This document shows positions 1 to 7,187 of a stretch of DNA of 8,986 bases, piece by piece. Below the pieces are notes generated by a model. That model ran no database searches, was not told the origin of the DNA, and worked only from the letters and a program-made list of their open reading frames with translations. The stretch is from a bacterium. Its GTDB lineage: Bacteria > Planctomycetota > JACOTG01 > JAUIME01. The stretch spans positions 1 to 8,986 of the forward strand of contig JAUIME010000166.1 of the NCBI GenBank assembly GCA_030433195.1, read 5' to 3'. How positions within the stretch are numbered: position 1 is the stretch's first letter; each line of letters starts with the position of its first letter. The position numbers and the translations under genes are program-made.

Positions 1-720
1 GCCCTCGAGAATCTCGGGAGCGTACTCGCGCTTGCCGATCGACTCGCCGTCGATGAAGAACTCGACTTCCCCGGTCTCGCGGACTTCGACGACGAGGCGA
101 AACTCGCCGAGCGCCTCTTCGGCGACTTTGCTGATCGACTCCTTGCGCGAACGCCAGCCGTCTTCGCTGTCGGGGTCGGCTTCGTAGAAATCGCCGTCGT
201 CGAGCGTGAGGACGACGAGCTTGTACGACGACAGATCGACCCCGAAGTAGAAGCCGATGCGACCGACTCCCCCGACCTTGCCGTTGACCACCGTCGCTTC
301 GAATCGATAGTCCGCGGGCAACTCGGCCTCGTACATCGCGACGGCCGCGCCGCCCTTGAGGCGCGCTTCGAGATCCCCGTCGTCGGTCGCCTTCCACAGC
401 GCGCCCGGATAGTCCCAGAGCGATCCGTCCTTCCCCGCGAGCATGCGCCGCCACCGCTGCAGCATGATGCCGCTCTTCTCGACGATGTCCTTCCTCTTGC
501 GCGACAGCGCGCCGTGACCGCCGAGCATGTGCGCGGCATCGTCGAGGAGGCGTACCGCGCTGCGCGGCCGACCCGCTTGGAAGTACACGTCGGCGAGCTC
601 CTCCGCACGAGCGGCGAGGGCAGCGTCGGCGGGTCCGAGCTCTTTCGAGATCACGGGGTCGAGACCGTTGATGCGCGCGAGACAGAGATCCACGACCTCG
701 GTCTCTTCGCCGCACCGCCC
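1..720 (-). CDS. 3' continuation of the DUF1570/TPR gene: TPR-like helices and DUF1080/LamG-like domain (partial)
   Basis: This stretch is open on the minus strand from just below the stop at 721-723 to the window edge, in the frame next to that of the DUF1570 gene. Its translation is clearly coding: an acidic helix (E-E-T-E-V-V-D-L-C-L), then a TPR-like hairpin containing ELADVYFQAGRPRSAVRLLD, then a linker. After it comes a beta-rich region (about 420 down to 1) with WDYPGALWKATDDGD, RIGFYFGVDL, KLVVLTLDDG, FRLVVEVRETGEVEFFIDG and SIGKREYAPE. That strand pattern resembles DUF1080/LamG-type concanavalin-like sandwiches, which often bind carbohydrate. It has no convincing start codon or ribosome binding site of its own and continues the TPR register of the upstream gene, so I read it as the same gene after a one-base loss near 708. 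The C-terminus lies outside the window. An independent gene starting at an internal GTG is possible but less likely. Confidence 0.72.
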
Positions 721-2564
721 TGATCAACAAGATCCCCTACAACACGACCCTTGCCGGCGCGATCGCCGCCACCAGAGGGATCGTCGCCTGCGCCAGCGGG
801 ACTCTTGCCGTCGAACCCCTCCATCGGCGCCTTCGGGTCCGTCTCGGCGCGTGCGCTCTCGAGCGTCTGCCGATAGCTGAAGATCGCCGCGTCTTCGCTG
901 CGCATCTTCTCGTACACGTTGCCGAGCTCGTACGCCGCGAGCGCGTCGCCGGGGCGCTTGCGCATCGCCCACTGGTAGCTCTCGATGGCGTACTCGTACT
1001 TCTTGTTCTCGACCTGCTTGCGTGCCCGCGCGATGAGCTTGTCGGCACGATCCGGCGGGCCGATCCACAGATCCTCGAGCTCGTCGATCCACGCGCGGAA
1101 GTGGAGCCGGAACTCCTCGAACGTCGTCACGCCTGGGACGCGCGCCTTCTTGATGAAGTACTCCTCGAACCGCCCCATCACGTCGTGCTTGCCGCCCGAG
1201 CGATAGGTGCGCATGTACTTCTGGTACAGCGGCACGTAGATACGTTCCGAATCGTCGTTCTCGTAGTTGAGCAGGAAGTAGACGAGACCCCAGCCCACCG
1301 GGTAGTAGCTCCCGGGATACGAGCCGGGTCGGAAGTAGCTCACGACGTCTTCGAGCGACGGATCATTCACCTTCAACATCTTCGGCAGCGGTCGCAAACG
1401 ATGCGCGGGAATGAGATTCGTCTCGACGATGCCGCTCGGCAGGATGCGCGTGCCTTCGAAGTACGCAGCCGTTCCTTCGTTGAGCCAGGCGGGAATCTCA
1501 CCCGCGGCCGTCGCGTCGGCGAACTGGTGCGAGGCTTCGTGGAACAGCGTCGCCCACAAGCGCGACAACGGACGCCCCGAAGGACGAGGGTCGAACGTCG
1601 TCACGCTCTTGTCCGAAGGCATGAAGAAGCCGCCCACGAACGGGCTCATGCGATGGACTTTCATGAACTCTTCTTGCGACTTGTGGATCTTGACGACGCT
1701 GCGCTGCTTCGACCGCTGATTGAACGTCTTCGCGTAGAAACGATTCATCTGCTCGAGGATGTCGAGCACGGTCTTGCCCATGCGATAAGGCATGTTGGTG
1801 ATGATCGTGTAGTTCTTGCCCTTGATCTCCCAAGCGTTCTCCCACTCGGAGTGGCGCTTGTCGCGGAACGACATCTCGCGTAGCTCTTCTTCGTTCTCGC
1901 GGATCGGCACGTCGATGCCCGACTCGAGAATGGCTTCGGCCGAACGCTTGTTCTCGAAGAGCTTGTCGAGCTGTTCGCTCGCGCGGTTCGCGAGCGACGT
2001 GCCCTCGAGTTGTCCGAGCAAGTCGACCGCGTTCGCGTAGAGCTTCTTGCGCTGGATCTTCGCGCAGGTGTCGAAGATCGACACCGCATAAGCTTCTTGG
2101 ATTTCGGTCGAGCGCGCGTAGTGCGGATCCAGCTGCTCGAGCCGCAACTTCAGCAGCGCCGCCTTCTCGAGCGAGATTTCGTCGGTGCCGAGCCGATCGA
2201 GCGCATGATACGCGTACCAGATCGCCTCGTCGGGCTTCCCGGCGGCTTGCGCCGCGCGCGACGCGAGGTCGAAGAGCTCGACGCTCTCCGGCTCGAACTC
2301 GAGCGCCACGATCGCGTTCGAGAGCGCACGATCGGGCTCACCCTTCGCCAAGAGGCTCTCGACGGCCGCCGCTCGATCGCCCCCATCCGCCTGCGCGGCA
2401 CCGGCCGCGACCACGCTCCACGCGAGCCACGCGGACGCGAGTACCACCGCAATCCGCCGCGATGCGCCGGCGCGGTCGTCGCTCCGGCCCCGAAACTCAT
2501 CCCGCGTTCTTCCCCGTACCCCGCCGCGGCGGGCATACGATCGTCCCAGTGTCACTCGCTCCAT
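651..2564 (-). CDS. Exported DUF1570 (peptidase MA-like) protein with TPRs, frameshifted at 3' end
   Basis: Probable secreted or periplasmic zinc metallopeptidase-like protein of the DUF1570 family; substrate unknown. With the ATG at 2564, a long Arg-rich n-region (1-37) precedes a hydrophobic stretch (38-59) ending in A-Q-A, a likely signal peptide. TPR-like helices follow (about 60-130). The catalytic-like module has H342-E343-A-S-H346, and E363 lies in a downstream W-L-N-E-G motif, matching the gluzincin layout of HExxH plus a distal Glu. A further TPR pair lies around residues 530-590. The frame ends at 651 in an implausible Arg/Ser-rich tail. The natural continuation is in the next frame (see 1-720), so the full protein was probably over 850 residues. 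The start is uncertain: GAGG stands only 4 nt before the ATG at 2564, and an in-frame ATG at 2618 has a GGGGAG that is too close. It is transcribed divergently from the DUF2270 gene. Family call is strong; exact start and intactness are not. Confidence 0.82.
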   Translation of the reverse strand: MERVTLGRSYARRGGVRGRTRDEFRGRSDDRAGASRRIAVVLASAWLAWSVVAAGAAQADGGDRAAAVESLLAKGEPDRALSNAIVALEFEPESVELFDLASRAAQAAGKPDEAIWYAYHALDRLGTDEISLEKAALLKLRLEQLDPHYARSTEIQEAYAVSIFDTCAKIQRKKLYANAVDLLGQLEGTSLANRASEQLDKLFENKRSAEAILESGIDVPIRENEEELREMSFRDKRHSEWENAWEIKGKNYTIITNMPYRMGKTVLDILEQMNRFYAKTFNQRSKQRSVVKIHKSQEEFMKVHRMSPFVGGFFMPSDKSVTTFDPRPSGRPLSRLWATLFHEASHQFADATAAGEIPAWLNEGTAAYFEGTRILPSGIVETNLIPAHRLRPLPKMLKVNDPSLEDVVSYFRPGSYPGSYYPVGWGLVYFLLNYENDDSERIYVPLYQKYMRTYRSGGKHDVMGRFEEYFIKKARVPGVTTFEEFRLHFRAWIDELEDLWIGPPDRADKLIARARKQVENKKYEYAIESYQWAMRKRPGDALAAYELGNVYEKMRSEDAAIFSYRQTLESARAETDPKAPMEGFDGKSPAGAGDDPSGGGDRAGKGRVVGDLVDQGGAAKRPRSWISVSRASTVSTP

Positions 2565-2710
2565 GGGTCCTCGCTCGACAAACTCGCCCTTCTCGCGCAG
2601 GGCGGCGAACACTCGCATTCTCCCCGGACTAGCATCGATCGTAGCAGACCGCGGGGTGACCGTTCCATAGTTAGCAGCCCGCTGGAGGGGCTGGTAGACT
2701 GCGATCGACC
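2565..2710. other. Divergent intergenic spacer between the DUF1570 and DUF2270 genes
   Basis: This 146-bp spacer must hold the promoters for both flanking genes. Besides the possible extended -10 at 2692-2700, it contains a small hairpin (CAGCCC at 2675-2680 pairing with GGGCTG at 2688-2693, 7-nt loop). No convincing operator or clear -35/-10 pair is seen for the minus-strand gene. If the DUF1570 gene used the ATG at 2618 the spacer would shrink to 92 bp. Confidence 0.5.
2692..2700 (+). promoter_or_regulatory. Possible extended -10 promoter element for the DUF2270 gene
   Basis: TGGTAGACT fits the extended -10 pattern (TG, one base, then TAGACT with 4 of 6 matches to TATAAT). No good -35 is seen about 17 bp upstream. 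Transcription from here would start near 2707, giving a very short leader for the GTG at 2711 but a normal one for the TTG at 2735. This is a weak call from pattern only. Confidence 0.25.
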
Positions 2711-3550
2711 GTGAACCCGCAGGAGCCCCGCGTCTTGACCCCTCCGAGCCCAGAATCCGACCCCACGAGCGCAAGCGGCCCCTCGGCCGACGCCGCGCAA
2801 GGGCGGGTCGACGCCAAGATCCCGGCCGGCACGGCACCCCCCGAACTCTCCACCGAGTGCCCGAAGTTCGAAACCGACCCGCTCTCGCGCCCCGAGTATT
2901 TCTTCGCCGTGTCGCACTTCTACCGCGGCGAAGTCGACCGCGCGAACGCTTGGCGAGTCCGCATCGACGCGACGACGAACTGGGCGGTCGCATCCGCCGC
3001 CGCCTTCTCGGGCTTCGCGCTGTCGCATCCCGAAGTCCCGCACCTCGTGGCCCTCTTCGGCAACCTCGTGGTGTTCGCGCTGCTCTGGATCGAGACGCGC
3101 CGCTTCCGCGTGTTCGACGTGTTCCGCGCCCGCGCCCGCAAGACCGAGGAGAACTTCTTCGGGCCGATCCTCGCGCGCGACCTCGACAGCCCCGAGCGCC
3201 AGTGGGGCTGTGAGATGGCCAACGACCTGCTGCGCCCCGAGTTCCCCAACACCTTCTGGGAAGTGATGGGCCTGCGACTGCGGCGCAACTACATGTTCCT
3301 GTTCCTCGTCCTTCTCGCGAGCTGGCTCGTCAAGGTGTTCGTGCTCGATCCCCCGGCCGGCACCGTCCCCGTCGACGCCGATTGGCTCGACCGCGTCGGC
3401 ATGTTCGGAACGCCGCCGTGGCTCGTATTGTCCACGCTCGTCGCGTTCTACGGGTTCCTGCTGATCCTGCTCGTCCGCACGCGCTCGAAGCGTCGTTACC
3501 TGAGCCGCCACTGGGGAACCGGCGCCAACGTGAAGTGGTACGACTGCTAG
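2711..3550 (+). CDS. DUF2270 family integral membrane protein
   Basis: Predicted inner-membrane protein of the DUF2270 family; biochemical role unknown. Counted from the GTG at 2711 it has 279 residues. A Pro/Ser/Ala-rich disordered N-terminus (1-57) leads into the family core, with the hallmark region HFYRGEVDRANAWRVRID (69-86) and T-T-N-W-A-V at 88-93. Four hydrophobic segments are visible at about 89-105, 110-127, 193-212 and 236-255. Between the second and third is a charged, probably cytosolic loop, and the C-terminus is basic then aromatic. Start choice is open: the GTG at 2711 has no well-placed ribosome binding site, whereas the in-frame TTG at 2735 is preceded by AGGAG with a 9-nt gap, giving 271 residues and losing only disordered sequence. 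It is divergent from the DUF1570 gene and convergent with the DinB-like gene, overlapping it by 4 bp. Confidence 0.85.
   Translation: MNPQEPRVLTPPSPESDPTSASGPSADAAQGRVDAKIPAGTAPPELSTECPKFETDPLSRPEYFFAVSHFYRGEVDRANAWRVRIDATTNWAVASAAAFSGFALSHPEVPHLVALFGNLVVFALLWIETRRFRVFDVFRARARKTEENFFGPILARDLDSPERQWGCEMANDLLRPEFPNTFWEVMGLRLRRNYMFLFLVLLASWLVKVFVLDPPAGTVPVDADWLDRVGMFGTPPWLVLSTLVAFYGFLLILLVRTRSKRRYLSRHWGTGANVKWYDC
2721..2725 (+). promoter_or_regulatory. AGGAG ribosome binding site favouring the TTG start of the DUF2270 gene
   Basis: AGGAG sits 9 nt before the in-frame TTG at 2735-2737. The annotated GTG at 2711 lacks a comparable site: the nearest purine-rich run, at 2684-2690, is about 20 nt away. 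This suggests translation begins at 2735, though nothing in the protein core depends on it. Confidence 0.45.
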
Positions 3551-4062
3551 CCGCCGAGCTCCCGGTGCACCTGTTCGATCTGCTTGGTGTGACCGTCGAG
3601 ATGTAGCTCGAGAATGCGCAGCATCTGCGGCACGTCGATCGGTCCCGCGACGGGATGGAGGAAGATCGCGCGGCGGCTCGCGGAACGATCGAGCTTCGTG
3701 ACCACGTCGTGCAATCGGGCGTGGTTGTCATCCCACGTCGCGCGCAGTTCGTCGAGGTCGCGATCACCGGTCGGCTCGAGCGTCGGGGCCGGAACTTTCA
3801 CGCGGATGCGAAAGCGCAAGACGAAGAGCACGGCGCGGTACAGGATCCGATCCTTCAGCGACGGCCGAGCTGCCGCGAACGTCTCGAGATCGCGAAAGTC
3901 GTTCGCGATGTCCCGCTCGGCCAAGACGAGATGCTCGACGATCTCACGGATCGACCATCGATCGGGAGCAGGTCGCCGCGTGATCCGATCGGGTTCCATC
4001 CCGGCCACGCGCTCGAGAAGCGCGCGGCGCTTGCTGTCGATTCGCTCGACTCTGGCAATCAA
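3547..4062 (-). CDS. DinB-like (DinB_2 / YfiT-type) metal-binding four-helix protein
   Basis: A 171-residue protein of the DinB superfamily. The family comprises soluble four-helix bundles with a three-histidine metal site; many members are thiol-dependent transferases or uncharacterised stress-induced proteins. The triad is visible as H44 (in V-E-H-L-V-L-A-E) plus H154 and H158 (in L-H-L-D-G-H-T-K-Q-I), the usual arrangement of one His in helix 2 and an HxxxH near the C-terminus. Full family length is present. The start is TTG at 4062, supported by GAGGA at 4073-4077 with a 10-nt gap; no in-frame ATG lies nearby upstream. The gene lies 84 nt downstream of the NHL-propeller gene, with a strong hairpin between them, so it probably has its own promoter. 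It ends tail to tail with the DUF2270 gene. The substrate cannot be told from sequence. Confidence 0.86.
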   Translation of the reverse strand: MIARVERIDSKRRALLERVAGMEPDRITRRPAPDRWSIREIVEHLVLAERDIANDFRDLETFAAARPSLKDRILYRAVLFVLRFRIRVKVPAPTLEPTGDRDLDELRATWDDNHARLHDVVTKLDRSASRRAIFLHPVAGPIDVPQMLRILELHLDGHTKQIEQVHRELGG

Positions 4063-4094
4063 GGCGTTCGTTTCCTCGCTGGTGTAGCGCAGTC

Positions 4095-4126
4095 CGACCG
4101 GCCGGCGGGGGCTCGCCGGCCGGTCG
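4095..4126 (-). terminator. 12-bp GC-rich hairpin after the NHL-propeller gene
   Basis: CGACCGGCCGGC (4095-4106) is perfectly complementary to GCCGGCCGGTCG (4115-4126), with an 8-nt loop. It lies 20 nt past the stop of the minus-strand gene ending at 4147 and 32 nt before the next minus-strand start. The stem is strong enough for an intrinsic terminator, but no U tract follows on the minus strand. It may act with Rho, protect an mRNA 3' end, or be a dispersed palindromic element. Confidence 0.55.
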
Positions 4127-4146
4127 AGTCTACTGGCCTCCTCCGA

Positions 4147-6309
4147 TCAGAGAACGACCAGAGTCACGGCGTTGGTGACCGCCGCTCGCTTCGGGCTCTT
4201 CGACGCGGGATCGACGATCGCTCCCTGGAACGTGAACACGCTGCCGATCGGAAGCGAGACCGGATCGCCCGTCGGCAAATCGAGGAACGTCGACGGCGCC
4301 CGCTCCGGATCGTCGATCGGCGTGCCGTCGAAATACATGCTGCTGCCCACCTTGTCGACCTTGCCGACGTTGTTCCAGATCGCGAACGGTTCCGCGCCCT
4401 GCGAAAAGAGCATCGGAAAGCAGGTCGTTCCGATCGACGCCGGCAAGACCGTCTCACCGAATGCCGACGCCACCCCGAAGTTCGCGTGCACGACGTACTT
4501 CCCCGGCCCACCCGCGGTCGGCGCGAGCATGTCGACAACGATGGCATCACCCGGAGCCACGACGACGGTCGCCGTCTCGTCACCCGACGAGCCGTTGACA
4601 TGCAATGGATCGTCGAGCTGCTCGCCACGCTCGTTCACGGTACCGAGGATGCAGGCCGAGCCGGTCGCCTCCTCGCGGACGCCCTCGAACTCGACCGTTT
4701 CGACGACCGCCATGCCGAGCGGACACACCGTCGTGGCGGTACCGAAGGTCGTCGTCTGAAGCGACTCGTCGTAGCGCACGACTTGCTGGTTCAGCTTCGA
4801 CGCGACGTAGATCGCCGCGACCTCCGACTCGTCGAAGTCGAGCGCGACTCCCTGCGGACCGTCGAGATCCGTCGTGAGCATCGTCTCGAGCTGCCGATTC
4901 GCGTCGAGAACCAACACGCGGTCGTTGAAGAAGCTGCTCACGTACAACCGATCGTCGTAGTCCATCGCCAAACCGGACGGGACGGCGAGCATCGGATGGC
5001 TGATCGTCTCGAGCAGGTTTCCGTCGAGGTCGATCACGAAGACCTCGTTCGAAGCGAGGTCGGCGACGTAGAGACGAGGTTCGCGCACGAGCCCGATCTC
5101 CGATTCGCGGCCATCGCCTACGAGCAGCAGCGCGCTCGGCTCGTCGAACACGAAGTTCGTGAACGCGCGCACGAACGTGCCGTCGGCCTCGAAGACGACG
5201 ATCTGTTGATTGAATCCGCTCACGACGAAGATCTGATTCAACTCGTGATGGTACGCGATTCCGCGTGGATCCGAGAGTTGTGGGTGACTGATCGTACCGA
5301 GGTGATCGCCCGTCGCGTAGTCGATGCGCTCGATCGTCCCCTTGAGCTCCTCGACCACATAGAGCACGCCATTGGCACCGAACGCGACCGACCCCGGTGC
5401 ACTCTCGGGATCGCTCGGGTAGTTCTCGTACTCCGTAATCAGATTGCCGTCCTCGTCGAAGTACTGCACCATCGGATCCGGGTTCGTGACGACGACGCGC
5501 TTCTTCGACGCTCCGGTTCCCGACTCGACCTCGACCTTCGTGATATCCGGGCCTTCCTTGACCTCCCTCGTTCCGAGCCGCACCACGCCTTCCGCGGTAA
5601 ACACCTCCCATACCTTGGTCCCGTCGGACTTCTCGAATCCGGACGAAATCTCGTACACGCGCTTCAGACAATCGCCGTCGAGCGACTGCGAGATGAGCTT
5701 GACCGCGCGATTGCAGTCCGTCTTCCGCTCTCCGTGGGCGGTCGGGTTCTGCGCCGCCATGACCTCGTTCTCGACCCGCGTCGCGTCGGCATGGGCCCTC
5801 GCGAACCTGCCGTCGGTCGCGAACGTCTTCTTCGCGTAGTGGACCTCCCAGAACTCGTGGATGAGTACCGAACACAGCGTGTTCGCGCACGTGCTCGCGG
5901 TCGGAACCTTCTCGACGTCGGCGAGATCGACCCACTGAACCCCGCTCGTCTTGCCGGCGTTCACTCCTACGGTAATCCGTCGAAACGCGCCGACCGTGAC
6001 GCGCGGGATCTTCCAACCGACCTGTACTTCCACGCTCGGGCCGTCGACGATCGCCCGCATGGCCGCCGCGAAACGGTTGTCGCCGCCCGTGGGAACCGCG
6101 CCGATCGAGACGGTACCGTCGGCCGCGCGCATGAGCGTCGTCTTGCCCATGCACTTGCGCAGGTGGAACATCATCCGGTTGACGTAGACCTGCCCTCCAT
6201 GCGTCGGGTGTTCGGTGATCTTCAAGTCCGCCGTCGCGACGCTCGGCAAGAGAAGCCCCACCCACACGGTCGCGACTGCGACGATCGCGTGTTTGCTTCG
6301 GTTCCGCAT
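4147..6309 (-). CDS. Secreted NHL-repeat beta-propeller protein with zincin-like N-terminal module
   Basis: A 720-residue exported protein. Residues 1-27 form a signal peptide: basic start, hydrophobic core, then S-V-A-T-A before D28. Residues 28-270 form an uncharacterised module containing H151-E-F-W-E-V-H157 and, downstream, R-V-E180-N181-E. This resembles zincin-type peptidase regions, but the second His of HExxH is replaced by Glu, so activity is doubtful. Residues about 280-525 carry repeated strand units such as GSVAFGANGVLYVVEE, DPRGIAYHHELNQIFVVSG, PSGLAMDYDDRLYVSSF and PQGVALDFDESEVAAIYVAS, typical of an NHL six-bladed propeller that usually binds proteins or glycans. Residues about 560-720 form a beta-rich C-terminal module (FAIWNNVGKVDKVG; SVFTFQGAIVDPAS). 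The ATG at 6309 has a strong GGAGG with a 6-nt gap, which decides it over the in-frame ATG at 6336. It lies 145 nt downstream of the TMEM175 gene. Its function is unknown. Confidence 0.85.
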   Translation of the reverse strand: MRNRSKHAIVAVATVWVGLLLPSVATADLKITEHPTHGGQVYVNRMMFHLRKCMGKTTLMRAADGTVSIGAVPTGGDNRFAAAMRAIVDGPSVEVQVGWKIPRVTVGAFRRITVGVNAGKTSGVQWVDLADVEKVPTASTCANTLCSVLIHEFWEVHYAKKTFATDGRFARAHADATRVENEVMAAQNPTAHGERKTDCNRAVKLISQSLDGDCLKRVYEISSGFEKSDGTKVWEVFTAEGVVRLGTREVKEGPDITKVEVESGTGASKKRVVVTNPDPMVQYFDEDGNLITEYENYPSDPESAPGSVAFGANGVLYVVEELKGTIERIDYATGDHLGTISHPQLSDPRGIAYHHELNQIFVVSGFNQQIVVFEADGTFVRAFTNFVFDEPSALLLVGDGRESEIGLVREPRLYVADLASNEVFVIDLDGNLLETISHPMLAVPSGLAMDYDDRLYVSSFFNDRVLVLDANRQLETMLTTDLDGPQGVALDFDESEVAAIYVASKLNQQVVRYDESLQTTTFGTATTVCPLGMAVVETVEFEGVREEATGSACILGTVNERGEQLDDPLHVNGSSGDETATVVVAPGDAIVVDMLAPTAGGPGKYVVHANFGVASAFGETVLPASIGTTCFPMLFSQGAEPFAIWNNVGKVDKVGSSMYFDGTPIDDPERAPSTFLDLPTGDPVSLPIGSVFTFQGAIVDPASKSPKRAAVTNAVTLVVL

Positions 6310-6454
6310 GTCGATCCTCCCGTCCTTCGCCTTCATCGGGTTCACGTCTCGTGTCGCGCGAAACGGCGCACGACATGCGGCTGATACGCACGGACGTCGA
6401 GAAGCGGATTTCGGGAATCGAAGCGGGAAGCGTAGCCCCGAGGAGCGCAGCGAA
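6310..6454 (-). other. Intergenic spacer between the TMEM175 and NHL-propeller genes
   Basis: This 145-nt gap is the longest in the right-hand minus-strand run and is the likeliest place for a separate promoter for the NHL gene. Apart from the ribosome binding site at 6316-6320 I see no clear -35/-10 pair and no strong terminator hairpin. Confidence 0.4.
6316..6320 (-). promoter_or_regulatory. GGAGG ribosome binding site of the NHL-propeller gene
   Basis: GGAGG on the minus strand lies 6 nt before the ATG at 6309. It fixes that start rather than the ATG nine codons upstream at 6336, and the choice leaves a clean signal peptide. Confidence 0.75.
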
Positions 6455-7138
6455 TTACTGGACAGGCGCGCTGTCGCGAAGCGGCGCGAGCTCACGCTCG
6501 CTCCAGTTTCCGTGGACGAAGCACAGCGGACCGAGCGCGAAGTAGATCCATCCAGGAGCACCGATGACGACACCGATGCGGAACCAAGCGAGGAGGATCG
6601 AGAAGAGGCCGACACAAACGAAGAGCAGGTAGTGCCGATGCAGGAAGCGCGCTTCGGCGAGTGCGAAGGGCGTCAGTTCGAGCATCGACGCGCGGCGCGC
6701 GGCGTGACGGTAGAGCAGCGCGAAGGCGAGGAACACGCCCACGAAACCCGCGCTGTAGAGCATGAACACTCGCGCGAGTTCGTCCACCCCTCGGATCACG
6801 AACGGATCGTCGAGGCCGGGAAACAGCTCGCTCAGCACCCCGCCGGTCATGAACTTCAGCGGATAGACGTAGAACAAGACGACGAGCAACAACATCCCGT
6901 TGAGAGCGATCGTCCAACCGTCGTCGATGCGGTAGCGACGGAAGTAGGCGTGATGCACCGACCAGATCGCGAGCAGCGCGCCGAAGCTCACGGCGAATCC
7001 GACGAAACCCGTAAGGTCGGCCGTAAGCTCTTCGAACGAGCGCGGCACCTCGAGCGATACGACGAGCAGCGTCGCCGCGAACGCGAAGACACCGTCGGTC
7101 AGCCCCTCCAACCGGCTCACATCACGATTGCGTATCAC
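6455..7138 (-). CDS. TMEM175-family (DUF1211) potassium channel
   Basis: A 227-residue membrane protein. Bacterial TMEM175 proteins have six membrane helices per subunit, assemble as tetramers and conduct potassium. The N-terminal helix carries the family signature R9-L-E-G-L-T14-D15-G16-V-F-A-F-A-A-T-L-L, the R-x-x-x-[FL]-[ST]-D-G pattern that lines the pore, with Leu in place of the commoner Phe before T-D-G. Hydrophobic segments lie at about 15-30, 42-62, 75-95, 122-143, 168-185 and 186-208, and W59-S-V-H-H-A-Y-F-R-R follows helix 2 as is usual in the family. The start is GTG at 7138, supported by GAGG at 7147-7150 with an 8-nt gap. It lies 49 nt downstream of the DUF4136 lipoprotein gene on the same strand and is probably co-transcribed with it. 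Family call is strong; ion selectivity of this member is inferred. Confidence 0.88.
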   Translation of the reverse strand: MIRNRDVSRLEGLTDGVFAFAATLLVVSLEVPRSFEELTADLTGFVGFAVSFGALLAIWSVHHAYFRRYRIDDGWTIALNGMLLLVVLFYVYPLKFMTGGVLSELFPGLDDPFVIRGVDELARVFMLYSAGFVGVFLAFALLYRHAARRASMLELTPFALAEARFLHRHYLLFVCVGLFSILLAWFRIGVVIGAPGWIYFALGPLCFVHGNWSERELAPLRDSAPVQ

Positions 7139-7187
7139 GGGTCGGACCTCGTGCGAGCAGCAGAATCACCCGCGCTGGTGGGCCGCG

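Noticed and set aside
704..716. Programmed -1 ribosomal frameshift at the break in the DUF1570 gene
   Set aside because: No slippery heptamer is seen in the overlap. A base loss explains the data more simply.
2675..2693. Six-bp hairpin upstream of the DUF2270 gene as a riboswitch or attenuator
   Set aside because: The stem is short, there is no alternative pairing, and it lies upstream of the probable transcription start.
2552..3511. A 319-codon minus-strand frame opposite the DUF2270 gene
   Set aside because: It is antisense to a recognisable membrane protein family and has low-complexity charged composition.
3655..6384. A 909-codon open frame on the plus strand opposite the DinB-like and NHL genes
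   Set aside because: Its product is dominated by Arg, Asp, His and Glu with no domain-like pattern. It spans two well-supported minus-strand genes and their spacer, so it is a GC-bias shadow.
6401..6484. Four copies of GAAGCG(G) within about 85 bp (6401, 6420, 6427, 6478)
   Set aside because: The spacing is irregular and the motif is short in a GC-rich background, so it is probably chance rather than an operator or repeat array.
7160..7187. Possible terminator hairpin between the DUF4136 and TMEM175 genes
   Set aside because: Only a 4-bp CACC/GGTG stem can be drawn and there is no U tract.
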